From: JBOHPP01 sp050731755 | Lineage (GTDB): Bacteria > Methylomirabilota > Methylomirabilia > Rokubacteriales > CSP1-6 | Direction: 5' to 3' | DNA: 7,609 nucleotides | Assembly: GCA_050731755.1 (NCBI GenBank) | Contig: JBOHPP010000191.1 | Location: 1-7,609 of the forward strand | Part shown: positions 1 to 6,599 of the stretch, piece by piece | Numbering within the stretch: position 1 is the first letter of the stretch | Layout of the letters: every line of letters starts with the position of its first letter | Program-made: the position numbers and the translations under genes | Notes under the pieces: model-generated | Told to the model about the DNA's origin: nothing | Databases searched by the model: none | What the model saw: the letters and a program-made list of their open reading frames with translations, nothing else

Positions 1-1
1 G

Positions 2-100
2 ATCCGCGGTGTGCTCTTCCGGGTGGACCGCGGCGACGACCTGCGCTCTCAGCTCGCCGCCGTGGGCGTGGTGCCACGCGCAGTGAATCAGGGAGGTTGA
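2..100 (+). CDS. C-terminal end of an unidentified protein (truncated by window edge)
   Basis: The second frame is open from the first base of the window to a TGA at 98-100 and gives 32 residues, ending VVPRAVNQGG. The tail is a mix of hydrophobic and charged residues (RGVLFRVDRGDDLRSQLAA), consistent with the end of a soluble domain, but too short to assign a family. The TGA lies five bases before the ATG of the next gene, and the ribosome binding site of that gene (GGGAGG) sits inside the last codons. This spacing is typical of genes in one operon, which is the main support for this being a real coding end. The start and most of the gene are outside the window, so no function is offered. 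Confidence 0.5.
   Translation: MRGVLFRVDRGDDLRSQLAAVGVVPRAVNQGG
91..96 (+). promoter_or_regulatory. Ribosome binding site of the LLM oxidoreductase
   Basis: GGGAGG lies nine bases before the ATG at 106. This favours the ATG over the in-frame TTG at 97, which would abut the Shine-Dalgarno directly and leave no spacing. Confidence 0.6.
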
Positions 101-105
101 CCGCC

Positions 106-1038
106 ATGCGGTTTGGACTGTTCACGAGCCTCACGAACAGCGCCTGGGACAGCGTGCTCGGGCTCTGGCGTCACGCGGAGACGACCGGCTGGGATGCAGC
201 TTGCGTGACCGATCACTTCATGCCCAACACGCCCGATCGGCGGGGGGACGTTCTGGAATGCTGGTCCACGCTGTCAACCTTGGCCGTGCTGGTGCCCCGT
301 CTGCGAGTCGGCACTATCGTGGTCGGCAATACGTACCGGCATCCAGCCGTCGTGGCCAAGATGGGCGCCACGGTCGACGTGATCTCCGGGGGCCGCCTGC
401 TGTTCGGGATCGGCGCGGCCTGGCAGCAAAACGAGCACGAGGCCTACGGGATTCCGTTCCCCCCGGTGGGCGAGCGCCTGCAGCGCCTGGACGAGGCGTG
501 CCAGGTCATCAAGCTCCTTTGGACCCAGGACAAGGCCACCTTCGAGGGCCGCTACTACCGGCTCGCCGATGCGCCGCTCATGCCCAAGCCCGTGCAGCGG
601 CCGCACCCCGAACTGATGATCGGCGGCGGCGGCGAGAAAGTCATGCTGCGCATCGTGGCGCGCCACGCCGACCACTGGAACGTCTGGGGCGGGCCGGAGA
701 CGCTGGCCCGAAAGGGCAAGATCCTGGACGAGCACTGCGCTGCGGTCCGGCGCGACGCCAAAGACATCCGGCGCTCAGCCAACATGCCACTCCTGCTCAC
801 GGACGACCGGAACGAGGTCGAGCAACTGGCCACGACGGTCATGCGCCGGATGGGTTACGCCGAGCCCTACGTGCGCGACCAACTCCTCGCCGGCTCGCTG
901 AACGCCGTCCGCGACAAGCTCGCCCGCTTGCGCGAGGCGGGGGTGGACATGCTCTTCGTGCCGACGTTCTTCCTGCCCAAGGATCCGCGGCCCCAGCTCG
1001 ACCGCTTCATGTCCGAGGTGGTCCCGGCGTTCCGGTGA
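106..1038 (+). CDS. LLM class F420-dependent oxidoreductase (Rv1855c-like)
   Basis: This 310-aa protein is a luciferase-like monooxygenase family flavin/F420 oxidoreductase, a soluble TIM-barrel enzyme that uses reduced deazaflavin F420 (sometimes FMN) to reduce or oxidise an organic substrate that cannot be read from sequence. Visible family marks are the N-terminal beta strand MRFGLF, the segment GWDAACVTDHFMPN (about 28-41), the central block VVGNTYRHPAVVAKMGATVD (72-91) followed by ISGGRLLFGIGAAW (93-106), the EGRYY strand (147-151), the MIGGGGEKVMLRIVARHADHWN region (171-192) that shapes the cofactor pocket, and a C-terminal AGVDMLFVPTF (278-288). The overall pattern matches the Rv1855c/TIGR03560-type subgroup as I recall it. 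Length is complete for the family. The start is the ATG with a GGGAGG site nine bases upstream. It follows a truncated gene by five bases and ends seven bases before a strong hairpin. It points toward the sensory operon and shows no link with it. The family is secure; the substrate is unknown. Confidence 0.92.
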   Translation: MRFGLFTSLTNSAWDSVLGLWRHAETTGWDAACVTDHFMPNTPDRRGDVLECWSTLSTLAVLVPRLRVGTIVVGNTYRHPAVVAKMGATVDVISGGRLLFGIGAAWQQNEHEAYGIPFPPVGERLQRLDEACQVIKLLWTQDKATFEGRYYRLADAPLMPKPVQRPHPELMIGGGGEKVMLRIVARHADHWNVWGGPETLARKGKILDEHCAAVRRDAKDIRRSANMPLLLTDDRNEVEQLATTVMRRMGYAEPYVRDQLLAGSLNAVRDKLARLREAGVDMLFVPTFFLPKDPRPQLDRFMSEVVPAFR

Positions 1039-1044
1039 AGACCG

Positions 1045-1085
1045 GTGGCGGCGGGCGCGGGCGGTGCTGGTGAGACCGCCGCCAC
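1045..1085 (+). terminator. Strong hairpin just after the LLM gene, possible terminator
   Basis: GTGGCGGCGG (1045-1054) is exactly complementary to CCGCCGCCAC (1076-1085), giving a 10-bp perfect stem of nine GC pairs and one AT pair around a 21-base loop. It begins seven bases after the TGA of the oxidoreductase gene. No T-run follows, so it is not a classical intrinsic terminator. It may act as a U-less terminator, a barrier to 3' exonucleases, or in both directions for the two converging units. The GGC-rich repeat-like sequence makes chance pairing somewhat easier. Confidence 0.5.
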
Positions 1086-1094
1086 GGCATCCAC

Positions 1095-1116
1095 GATGGT
1101 CAGCACGATGACCATC
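1095..1116. repeat. 7-bp perfect inverted repeat (GATGGTC-N8-GACCATC)
   Basis: GATGGTC at 1095-1101 and GACCATC at 1110-1116 are exact inverted copies separated by eight bases. It lies ten bases beyond the larger hairpin at 1045-1085, so the two stems are in tandem in the convergent gap. It could be a second part of a bidirectional termination region or a protein binding site. No T-run follows on either strand. Confidence 0.4.
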
Positions 1117-1261
1117 AGGGCCGCCATCAGTAGCGCGGCCAGAACGACCTCGCCGCGATACCCGTCGATCGCCTGCCTCACAGCCCCTCCCCGCTCAGCC
1201 ATGCCGAACGAGGCCTAGCATCAGCCGTGCCACAGGTGGCGGGTGAGAAATCGCAGAGTTC

Positions 1262-1280
1262 GCGGGCATCGCGAGCCCGC
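1262..1280 (-). terminator. Hairpin downstream of the sigma-54 activator gene
   Basis: GCGGGC (1262-1267) pairs exactly with GCCCGC (1275-1280) around a seven-base loop. On the minus strand it starts 48 bases after the stop of the activator gene, so it is well placed to end the sensory operon. It lacks a T-run on either strand, and the assignment as a terminator is therefore tentative. Confidence 0.35.
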
Positions 1281-1328
1281 TCGATGCTGTGGTGGTGGAG
1301 ACCTGAGCAGGCGCGGTGGTCACGCCCA

Positions 1329-2708
1329 TCAGGGGTGCAGTCGGTACTTCTCCATCCGGTAGCGGAGCGTGTTCCGGGAGACGCCGAGCCTCAGCGCCGC
1401 CCGCGAGACATTCCAGTTCGTCACGCGGAGGGCTTCGAGGATTTCTTCCTGCTCCACGCTGCTCATCGTCTCCTTCAGGAGGGTCGACGGCGGCGCGTTG
1501 GCGGGCGCCTCCGGGGCCGGCCCGGCCGGCGGGTGGTGCAGGAGGTGTTCGGGAAAGTCGTGAGGCTCGATCATCGTCCCCGTGGCCAGCGCCACCGCGC
1601 GCTCGATGACGTGGCTCAGCTCGCGCACGTTGCCGGGAAAGGAATGGCGGCGCAGCACGTCGAGCGCCGCCGGCGCGATGCCCTCCAGGCGCCGGTCCAG
1701 CCTTCCGCAGTGCTGGATGAGGAAGTGGCGGGCCAGCAGCGGCACGTCCTCCATGCGGTCCCGGAGCGGCGGTAGATGGATCCGGATGACGTTGAGTCGG
1801 TAGAGGAGATCCTCGCGGAAGGCCTTGTCGCGGACGGCCGATTCCAGATTACGGTTGGTGGCCGCGATGACTCGGACGTCGACGGCGATGAAGCGGTTGT
1901 CCCCCACGCGCCGGAGGGTACGGTCCTCGAGCACGCGCAGGAGCTTGGTCTGGATGGAGGCCGGAGCCTCGCCGATCTCGTCCAGGAAGAACGAGCCCGC
2001 GTGGGCCTCCTCCATGAGGCCTTTGCGCGCGGCCAGGGCGCCCGTGAACGCGCCCTTGACGTGACCGAAGAGCTCGCTCTCCAGCAATGGCTCGGGCAGC
2101 GCGGCACAACTCACCGAGATGAACGGGCCCTGCGCCCGCCGGCTCGCCGAGTGCAGCGCGCGAGCCACCAGCTCTTTGCCGGTGCCGCTCTCGCCGGTGA
2201 TCAACACGGTGCTGTCGGTCCGGGCCACCCGGGGCAACAGGCTCAGTAGCTCGCGCATGGCCTCGCTGGTCCCGATGATGCCCTCCACCCCGAACGCGTT
2301 GGTGACCTCGGCCCGGAGCTGATCGACCTCGTCCTTCAGCCGGCGCTTCTCCAGGGCGTTCCGGACGCGCAGGAGGATCTCCTCCTGCTGGAACGGCTTG
2401 GTGATGAAGTCGTAGGCGCCCAGCTTCATGGCCTCCACCGCGGACTCGATGCTGCCGAAGGCCGTCATCAAGATCACCTCGACGTCGGTGCTGGCCTGCT
2501 GCTTCACCTGGCGCAGGAGCTCCAGCCCGGAGACCGGATCCATGCGCAGATCGGCGATGACCACACCGAACACGTCGGCGCCGAGCTGGGCCAGGGCATC
2601 CTGGCCGCTGGCCGCCTCGCTCACCGCGTAGCCCTCGCGACGGAGCATGATGGCCAGGCTCTTGCGCATCCCCGACTCGTCGTCGGCGATCAGGATCTTA
2701 GTGACCAT
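1329..2708 (-). CDS. NtrC-family sigma-54-dependent response regulator
   Basis: This 459-aa cytoplasmic regulator receives phosphate from a sensor kinase, oligomerises, and uses ATP hydrolysis to open promoters held by sigma-54 RNA polymerase. The receiver (about 1-120) keeps all key residues: D9/D10, phosphoacceptor D53, T82 and K104. The AAA+ domain (about 143-375) has Walker A GESGTGKE (172-179), the sigma-54 contacting loop GAFTGA (219-224), Walker B FFLDE (240-244) and an intact FREDLLYRLNV arginine-finger region. An Ala/Pro-rich linker leads to a C-terminal Fis-type helix-turn-helix (about 415-457, with NWNVSRAALRLGVSRNTLRYRM). Length and order are standard for NtrC/AtoC/ZraR-type proteins, and no domain is broken. 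The ATG overlaps the end of the stand-alone receiver gene by 11 bp and has only a weak AGGA close to it, so translation is probably coupled. It is the last gene of the operon. Its partner should be the kinase two genes upstream. Target promoters are unknown. Confidence 0.95.
   Translation of the reverse strand: MVTKILIADDESGMRKSLAIMLRREGYAVSEAASGQDALAQLGADVFGVVIADLRMDPVSGLELLRQVKQQASTDVEVILMTAFGSIESAVEAMKLGAYDFITKPFQQEEILLRVRNALEKRRLKDEVDQLRAEVTNAFGVEGIIGTSEAMRELLSLLPRVARTDSTVLITGESGTGKELVARALHSASRRAQGPFISVSCAALPEPLLESELFGHVKGAFTGALAARKGLMEEAHAGSFFLDEIGEAPASIQTKLLRVLEDRTLRRVGDNRFIAVDVRVIAATNRNLESAVRDKAFREDLLYRLNVIRIHLPPLRDRMEDVPLLARHFLIQHCGRLDRRLEGIAPAALDVLRRHSFPGNVRELSHVIERAVALATGTMIEPHDFPEHLLHHPPAGPAPEAPANAPPSTLLKETMSSVEQEEILEALRVTNWNVSRAALRLGVSRNTLRYRMEKYRLHP
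2635..2685. repeat. Direct repeat copy A (receiver of the activator)
   Basis: This stretch matches 2996-3046 at an offset of 361 bp with three mismatches in 51 bases, including 34 identical bases at 2641-2674. It encodes the segment from the D-E pocket to RREGY near the N-terminus of the activator receiver. The identity includes third codon positions, more than protein conservation alone requires. Confidence 0.85.
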
Positions 2709-3066
2709 CGTCCTGCAACACCCGCTGGATCCGCTCCAGCAGCTCGGGAGCCGGTACCGGCTTTTCCAGGAAGTCCACGGCGCCGCGGCGGAGCGCCTGC
2801 GCCCGGGCTTCCGGGCTGCCGAAGGCGGTGACGATGATCACCGGACATCTCGGCCGGTGCTCCTGCACGAGCGCCAGCAGGTCCAGCCCGTTCAGAGGCT
2901 CCATCATGAGATCGGCGATGACCAGATGGTACGGCTCGCCCTTGAGCCGCCCGACCGCCTCGGCCACCGAGCCCGTCTCCGTCACCTGGTACCCGTCGCG
3001 GCGGAGCATGATGGCCAGGCTCTTGCGCATCCCCGGTTCGTCGTCGACCACGAGGATCCGGGCCAT
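2698..3066 (-). CDS. Stand-alone receiver (CheY-like) response regulator
   Basis: A 122-aa protein consisting of one receiver domain and no output domain. The phosphorylation site is complete (numbered from the ATG): acidic pair D8/D9, phosphoacceptor D52 in VIADLMMEPLNG, T80 in IIVTAFG, and K102 in the EKP motif. Length equals a minimal CheY fold, so it must act by protein contact, for example as a phosphate sink, a relay intermediate, or a competitor for the kinase. The ATG at 3066 is preferred over the GTG at 3069 because GGGAG lies seven bases before it. The ATG shares one base with the TGA of the kinase gene (TGATG), a typical coupled junction, and the 3' end overlaps the activator gene by 11 bp. 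Its segment GMRKSLAIMLRR is identical to that of the downstream activator receiver, indicating duplication. Presence and domain are certain; the role is inferred. Confidence 0.93.
   Translation of the reverse strand: MARILVVDDEPGMRKSLAIMLRRDGYQVTETGSVAEAVGRLKGEPYHLVIADLMMEPLNGLDLLALVQEHRPRCPVIIVTAFGSPEARAQALRRGAVDFLEKPVPAPELLERIQRVLQDDGH
2996..3046. repeat. Direct repeat copy B (stand-alone receiver)
   Basis: Partner of 2635-2685, with a 34-base exact match at 3002-3035. It encodes the same segment of the stand-alone receiver. The two copies are in equivalent codon phase within their genes, because the gene starts are also about 361 bp apart. Confidence 0.85.
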
Positions 3067-5018
3067 CACGCGGCTCCCGGGTCGAGCGGCAGCGTCAGGG
3101 TGAAGCAGGTGCCGACGGCGGCATCGTCGTCCACGCCGATCCCGCCCCGGTGCTCCTCGATGATCCTGCGCACGATGGCCAGCCCCAACCCGGTGCCGGC
3201 GGGCCGCGTCGTGTAGAAGGGCTCGAAGATCCGGGCCCGCGCCGTCGGCGGAATGCCCGGCCCCGTGTCCTGCACGATGATGTGAGCGCGTCCGCCCTCG
3301 TGCCCGGTCTCCGCCCGCAACTCGCCCTGATCACGCATGGCCTGCACGGCGTTGAGGAAGAGATTCCAGAAGACCTGACGGAGCTGATCGCGGTCGGCGC
3401 GGATCAAGGGCAGCGCGGGGTCGAACTTGGTGGTGAAGACGATGGCCGGGGCGCAGCGGGCGTCGCGCCGCAGCAGGGCCAGGGTGGCCTCGATGACCTC
3501 GTGGACGTTCACGTCTTCCAGGTGCGGGGGGCGCGGACGCCCGAAGGCCAGAAAGTCGGACACGATCTCGTTGAGACGCTGCGACTCGGTGTGGACGATC
3601 TCCAGGAGCTCGGCGTCCTCGCCGGAGAGCCGGGGATTGTCCCGAAGCATCTGCACGCAGTTGCTGAGCGCGCCCAGAGGGTTGCGGGCCTCGTGAGCCA
3701 CGGCGGCCGCGATCTCCCCGATGGCCGCCATGCGCGTCTTCTGCACCAGCTCGACTTGCGCCGTCACCAGATCCTCGTGGGAACCCTTGAGATCCTGGTA
3801 GAGCCGGGCGTTCTCCAGCGCGATGGCCGCCTGCTGGGCCATGCGTCGAAGCGCGTCGACGTCTTCGGCGGCGAAGGTCTTGGAAGTCCGGTTGGCCACC
3901 CACAGGACGCCCACGATGTCGCCTTTGAGGACGATGGGAACGGCCACCGCGGACACGATCCCTTCTTCCCGAAGCACGGTGTCATAGAGCGGATCGTGGA
4001 CGATCCGGCGGTCCTCGAGGTAGTTTTCGCTCACCATCGGTTCGCCGGTGGCCAGGACGGCGCCGCCCAGGCCGCGCCCCGGCGTGACCACAATGCGGTG
4101 CAGCCCGTCGGTCCGCGCGCCCAGGACGACTTTGACCCGAGCTTCCCTGGTCTGGCGATCGGCGAGGGCCAGGCTCGCGGTGTCGGCCTTGACGAGGTCG
4201 AGCGCGTGGACGGCCACCGAGCGCAGCACCGCGTCGGCGTCAAGGGTGGAGGACAGCTCACGTGAGGTCTCCATCAGCGCCCGCACCGATTCGGTCATTC
4301 GATTGAAGGCCGCGGCCAGCTGCCCCAGCTCGTCGCCACCTCCGACGTCGATGCGATGGGCCAGGTTGCCTCGGGTGATCTCCTGGGCGCCCCGCACGAG
4401 TTCCCCCACCGGGCGCGTGACCGAGCGCGCTTGCCACGCCGCCAGCGCCACGCCCGCCGCCAGCGCCACCACGCCGAGACCCAGGATGGTGTTGCGCGTC
4501 TTCCGGATGGCGGCGAGCTCGCGCTCGATGGAGATGCCGACCCGGGCCACGGCACGCCGGTCGTTCATCACATAGATGGGCACCGTGAAGTCGTAGGCCC
4601 TGACGCGGTCGCGCCGCACCTCCTGGATCAACGGCCGGTCGGCCTGGATGGCTCGGGCACTCAGGGGATCCGTGTAGATACGGCCGGTCTCGCGCATATC
4701 GCTGTGGAGCAGCGCCCTGCCGTCGGGGCCCAGGATCGTCGCGTAGAGCACATCGGGTTCGCTCGCGATGCTGTTGACGACATGACGCATCACAAGGAAG
4801 TCGTCGCCCACCAGGGCCTGCACGCTCGAGTGGGCGAAGACCTTGGCCAACTGGAGCCCCCGCTGCTCGGCCTGTTCGAGCACCGCGCGCGTCTGCAGGT
4901 AGACGACGCCGGGGATGAGAATGCCGAACAGCACGGCGATCGACAGCGCGGCATGGAGGGCGAACTTCGCATGGAGGCTCAGGCGGCGATAGCGCGCGAT
5001 CAGCGAGCCCGCCCTCAT
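3066..5018 (-). CDS. Membrane sensor histidine kinase (sensor-HAMP-GAF-HisKA-HATPase)
   Basis: A complete 650-aa inner-membrane kinase. Transmembrane helix 1 is about 20-41 and helix 2 about 177-195. The 135 residues between them form a periplasmic sensor with a PDC/Cache-like stretch (DVLYATILGPDGRALLHSD, 89-107). A HAMP linker follows (about 196-250), then a GAF domain (about 260-405) and a short coiled coil. The HisKA H-box AAAVAHEARNPLGA puts the phosphoacceptor at H442. The ATPase domain has N-box NLFLNAVQAM (552-561), G1 DTGPGIP (584-590), F-box FEPF (598-601) and G2 GTGLGL (608-613). The NtrB-like catalytic core fits an NtrC-type partner, which is encoded two genes downstream. The ATG has GAGG seven bases upstream. 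It starts 31 bp after the binding protein gene and its stop overlaps the receiver gene. Two sensory domains suggest one periplasmic and one cytoplasmic input. The ligand is unknown; the adjacent binding protein is the obvious candidate to deliver it. Confidence 0.95.
   Translation of the reverse strand: MRAGSLIARYRRLSLHAKFALHAALSIAVLFGILIPGVVYLQTRAVLEQAEQRGLQLAKVFAHSSVQALVGDDFLVMRHVVNSIASEPDVLYATILGPDGRALLHSDMRETGRIYTDPLSARAIQADRPLIQEVRRDRVRAYDFTVPIYVMNDRRAVARVGISIERELAAIRKTRNTILGLGVVALAAGVALAAWQARSVTRPVGELVRGAQEITRGNLAHRIDVGGGDELGQLAAAFNRMTESVRALMETSRELSSTLDADAVLRSVAVHALDLVKADTASLALADRQTREARVKVVLGARTDGLHRIVVTPGRGLGGAVLATGEPMVSENYLEDRRIVHDPLYDTVLREEGIVSAVAVPIVLKGDIVGVLWVANRTSKTFAAEDVDALRRMAQQAAIALENARLYQDLKGSHEDLVTAQVELVQKTRMAAIGEIAAAVAHEARNPLGALSNCVQMLRDNPRLSGEDAELLEIVHTESQRLNEIVSDFLAFGRPRPPHLEDVNVHEVIEATLALLRRDARCAPAIVFTTKFDPALPLIRADRDQLRQVFWNLFLNAVQAMRDQGELRAETGHEGGRAHIIVQDTGPGIPPTARARIFEPFYTTRPAGTGLGLAIVRRIIEEHRGGIGVDDDAAVGTCFTLTLPLDPGAA
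3074..3078 (-). promoter_or_regulatory. Ribosome binding site of the stand-alone receiver
   Basis: GGGAG on the minus strand, inside the last codons of the kinase gene, lies seven bases before the ATG at 3066 but only four before the GTG at 3069. It therefore supports the ATG. Confidence 0.5.
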
Positions 5019-5049
5019 CGCCGAGCCTCGATGCCGGACACAGGAGCCT

Positions 5050-6576
5050 TCAGGGGACGAGGTCGACCTTGACGAGCTTGTCGTGCGGCAGCACGCCCAG
5101 GTTCAAATCGAGCCCCCGCACTCTCTGGGCCTGAGCCGCCATGCGCGTCAGGTGGTACAAAAAGATCATCGGGGCGTCGTCGACGATCACCTGCTGAGTC
5201 CTGGAATACAGAGCGTTCTGAGCCGGCCCTTCGTGGAGACGGAGGGCCTCGTCCAGGAGTCGGTCCAGTGCCATGTTCCGGTAGCGGCTGAGGTTGGTGG
5301 CCTCGGATGCTCCGGAATGGAACAGCGGGATCAGCAAGCGCTCGGGGTAGGGTGCCCGCAGATGCCAACTGTAGAGGAACATATCCCCATCCCGCGCGCG
5401 AACCGCGGTGACGAGGTCTCGCGAGCTCGGCTTTCCGACGAGCTCGACCTTTAGGCCAATCTGCCGCAGGTCCCTTTGAATGGCCCCCGCGATTTCGGCG
5501 TCCATCGTGACCGCGCTGTCATGCACGAGCCGCAGGGGGCGGCTGACATCGAAGCCCGCTTGGCTCACGAGCCTTCTCGCGCTGTCGGGATCGAAGGCGG
5601 CCTGGCTTACCGCGGGGTCGTATCCCCTCATCGCCGGGGAGAGCGGCCCCTTCGCCGCGACGGCTGCCCCTCGCCCCAGGAAGAGCGCAGCCCGCGCGAC
5701 GTCGATGCTCTGGGCGACCGCCCGACGGAGAAGACGCGAGTCGAAGGGCGGGCGCTCGGTGTAGAAGCCGAGGTAGTACACGTTCAGCCCGGGCACGGAG
5801 ACGACCTTGACCCGCGGGCTCTCGCGGAGGCGCTCGAGAAACACCGGATCCCGGAGGTTCGGCGTGAAGTGCAGTTCTCCCCCCAGGAGCCGCTCCACGA
5901 TTTCTCGTTGTTCCTCGATGAAGCGAAATATCACCCGATCGAGGCGTGGTCGACCTCCCCAGTACTTGTCGTTGGCGACCATTTCGATGCGGTCAGGCAG
6001 CCAGCGATCGACCTTGAAGGGGCCGGCGCAGACCGGCTTTCGCCCGAATTCGCGCCCTGCGGTCGCCAGGGCAGCGGGACCGACCACGTCAATCTGGCTG
6101 AAATAGGCGAAGCCTGGGTACTTGAGCTTGAACCCGACCGTCGAACCGTCCTGCACTTGAATGTCGTCGATCAGATCGCTGAGCAGCTTCTCCTTGGTGT
6201 TGCGCGGCTCCGGCGTGTAGAGCTGGTGGTCCAGGCGGAACTGGCGCTCGAAGCTGGACCTGACCGCGGCCGCGTCGACCGGCGTCCCGTCGTGGAAGAC
6301 GACGCCGCGCCGAAGCCGCACGGTCGCTCGGAGCCCGTCGTCCGACAACGTCCACGACTCCGCCAGGGCCGGCTCCAGGCGTGCCCCGTCCTGCGAAATG
6401 TTGATGAGCGCATCGCACAGGAGCCAGGTCGCCCATACGGACCTGTCGGTGAAGGCCTTGGCGGAGTCGAGGGACTCGGGGGGGCCGGTCACCCCGTAGA
6501 CGAAGACATTCTCGGCCGCGTGCCCCGCGGACGCGGTGACGACCAGCAGAATGGCGAGCGCCAGTGTTACCAGCAT
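5050..6576 (-). CDS. Periplasmic solute-binding protein, SBP_bac_5 (oligopeptide/dipeptide type)
   Basis: A 508-aa extracytoplasmic binding protein of the OppA/DppA/NikA family, a length typical for it. Recognisable blocks are the early LDSAKAFTD region (36-44), PALAESWTLSDDG (69-81), LRRGVVFHDGTPVDAAAVRSSFE (88-110), CAGPFKVDRW (183-192), NDKYWGGRPRLD (202-213), the YSWHLRAPYPERLLIPLFHS segment (402-421), NLSRYRNMALDRLLDEA (428-444) and DDAPMIFLYH (466-475). Residues 1-21 are a hydrophobic secretion signal with likely cleavage at HAA/EN. There is no lipobox cysteine, so it should be free in the periplasm. The signal lacks any positive residue at its start; see the note on the G-run just upstream. 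Bound ligand could be a peptide, metal complex, sugar or opine and cannot be told. No permease or ATPase gene is adjacent. Instead a sensor kinase gene follows 31 bp later, so a sensory role is likely. It starts 23 bp after the hypothetical gene, with a G-rich Shine-Dalgarno. Confidence 0.93.
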   Translation of the reverse strand: MLVTLALAILLVVTASAGHAAENVFVYGVTGPPESLDSAKAFTDRSVWATWLLCDALINISQDGARLEPALAESWTLSDDGLRATVRLRRGVVFHDGTPVDAAAVRSSFERQFRLDHQLYTPEPRNTKEKLLSDLIDDIQVQDGSTVGFKLKYPGFAYFSQIDVVGPAALATAGREFGRKPVCAGPFKVDRWLPDRIEMVANDKYWGGRPRLDRVIFRFIEEQREIVERLLGGELHFTPNLRDPVFLERLRESPRVKVVSVPGLNVYYLGFYTERPPFDSRLLRRAVAQSIDVARAALFLGRGAAVAAKGPLSPAMRGYDPAVSQAAFDPDSARRLVSQAGFDVSRPLRLVHDSAVTMDAEIAGAIQRDLRQIGLKVELVGKPSSRDLVTAVRARDGDMFLYSWHLRAPYPERLLIPLFHSGASEATNLSRYRNMALDRLLDEALRLHEGPAQNALYSRTQQVIVDDAPMIFLYHLTRMAAQAQRVRGLDLNLGVLPHDKLVKVDLVP

Positions 6577-6581
6577 GACCG

Positions 6582-6588
6582 CCCCCCC
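6582..6588 (-). repeat. Homopolymer run of seven G at the start of the binding-protein gene
   Basis: On the minus strand seven G lie six to twelve bases before the ATG at 6576, where they can also serve as the ribosome binding site. An ATG at 6616, overlapping the TAG of the preceding gene, is one base out of frame with the binding protein. With six G instead of seven it would be in frame and add 13 residues. Confidence 0.6.
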
Positions 6589-6599
6589 GGCGGCGTGCT

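Noticed and set aside
201..1073. Second plus-strand frame of 290 codons overlapping the oxidoreductase
   Set aside because: Arg/Pro/Gly/Ala-rich out-of-frame reading of the LLM gene, with no ribosome binding site.
1241..1254. GG-N10-GC spacing on the plus strand in the convergent gap
   Set aside because: The flanking bases do not fit TGGCAC or TTGC, and it would drive transcription antisense into the activator gene.
1227..1775. Plus-strand frame of 182 codons running into the activator gene from the convergent gap
   Set aside because: Most of it is antisense to the activator HTH and AAA+ region, and it has no folded-protein features.
3150..4265. Long plus-strand frame of 371 codons opposite the kinase gene
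   Set aside because: It is antisense to an intact kinase with all motifs, has low-complexity Arg/Gly/His-rich content, and shows no domain. Long antisense frames are expected at this GC content.
5050..6576. Reading the binding protein as part of an ABC importer operon
   Set aside because: None of the neighbouring genes encodes a permease or an ABC ATPase. The following genes are all signalling proteins.
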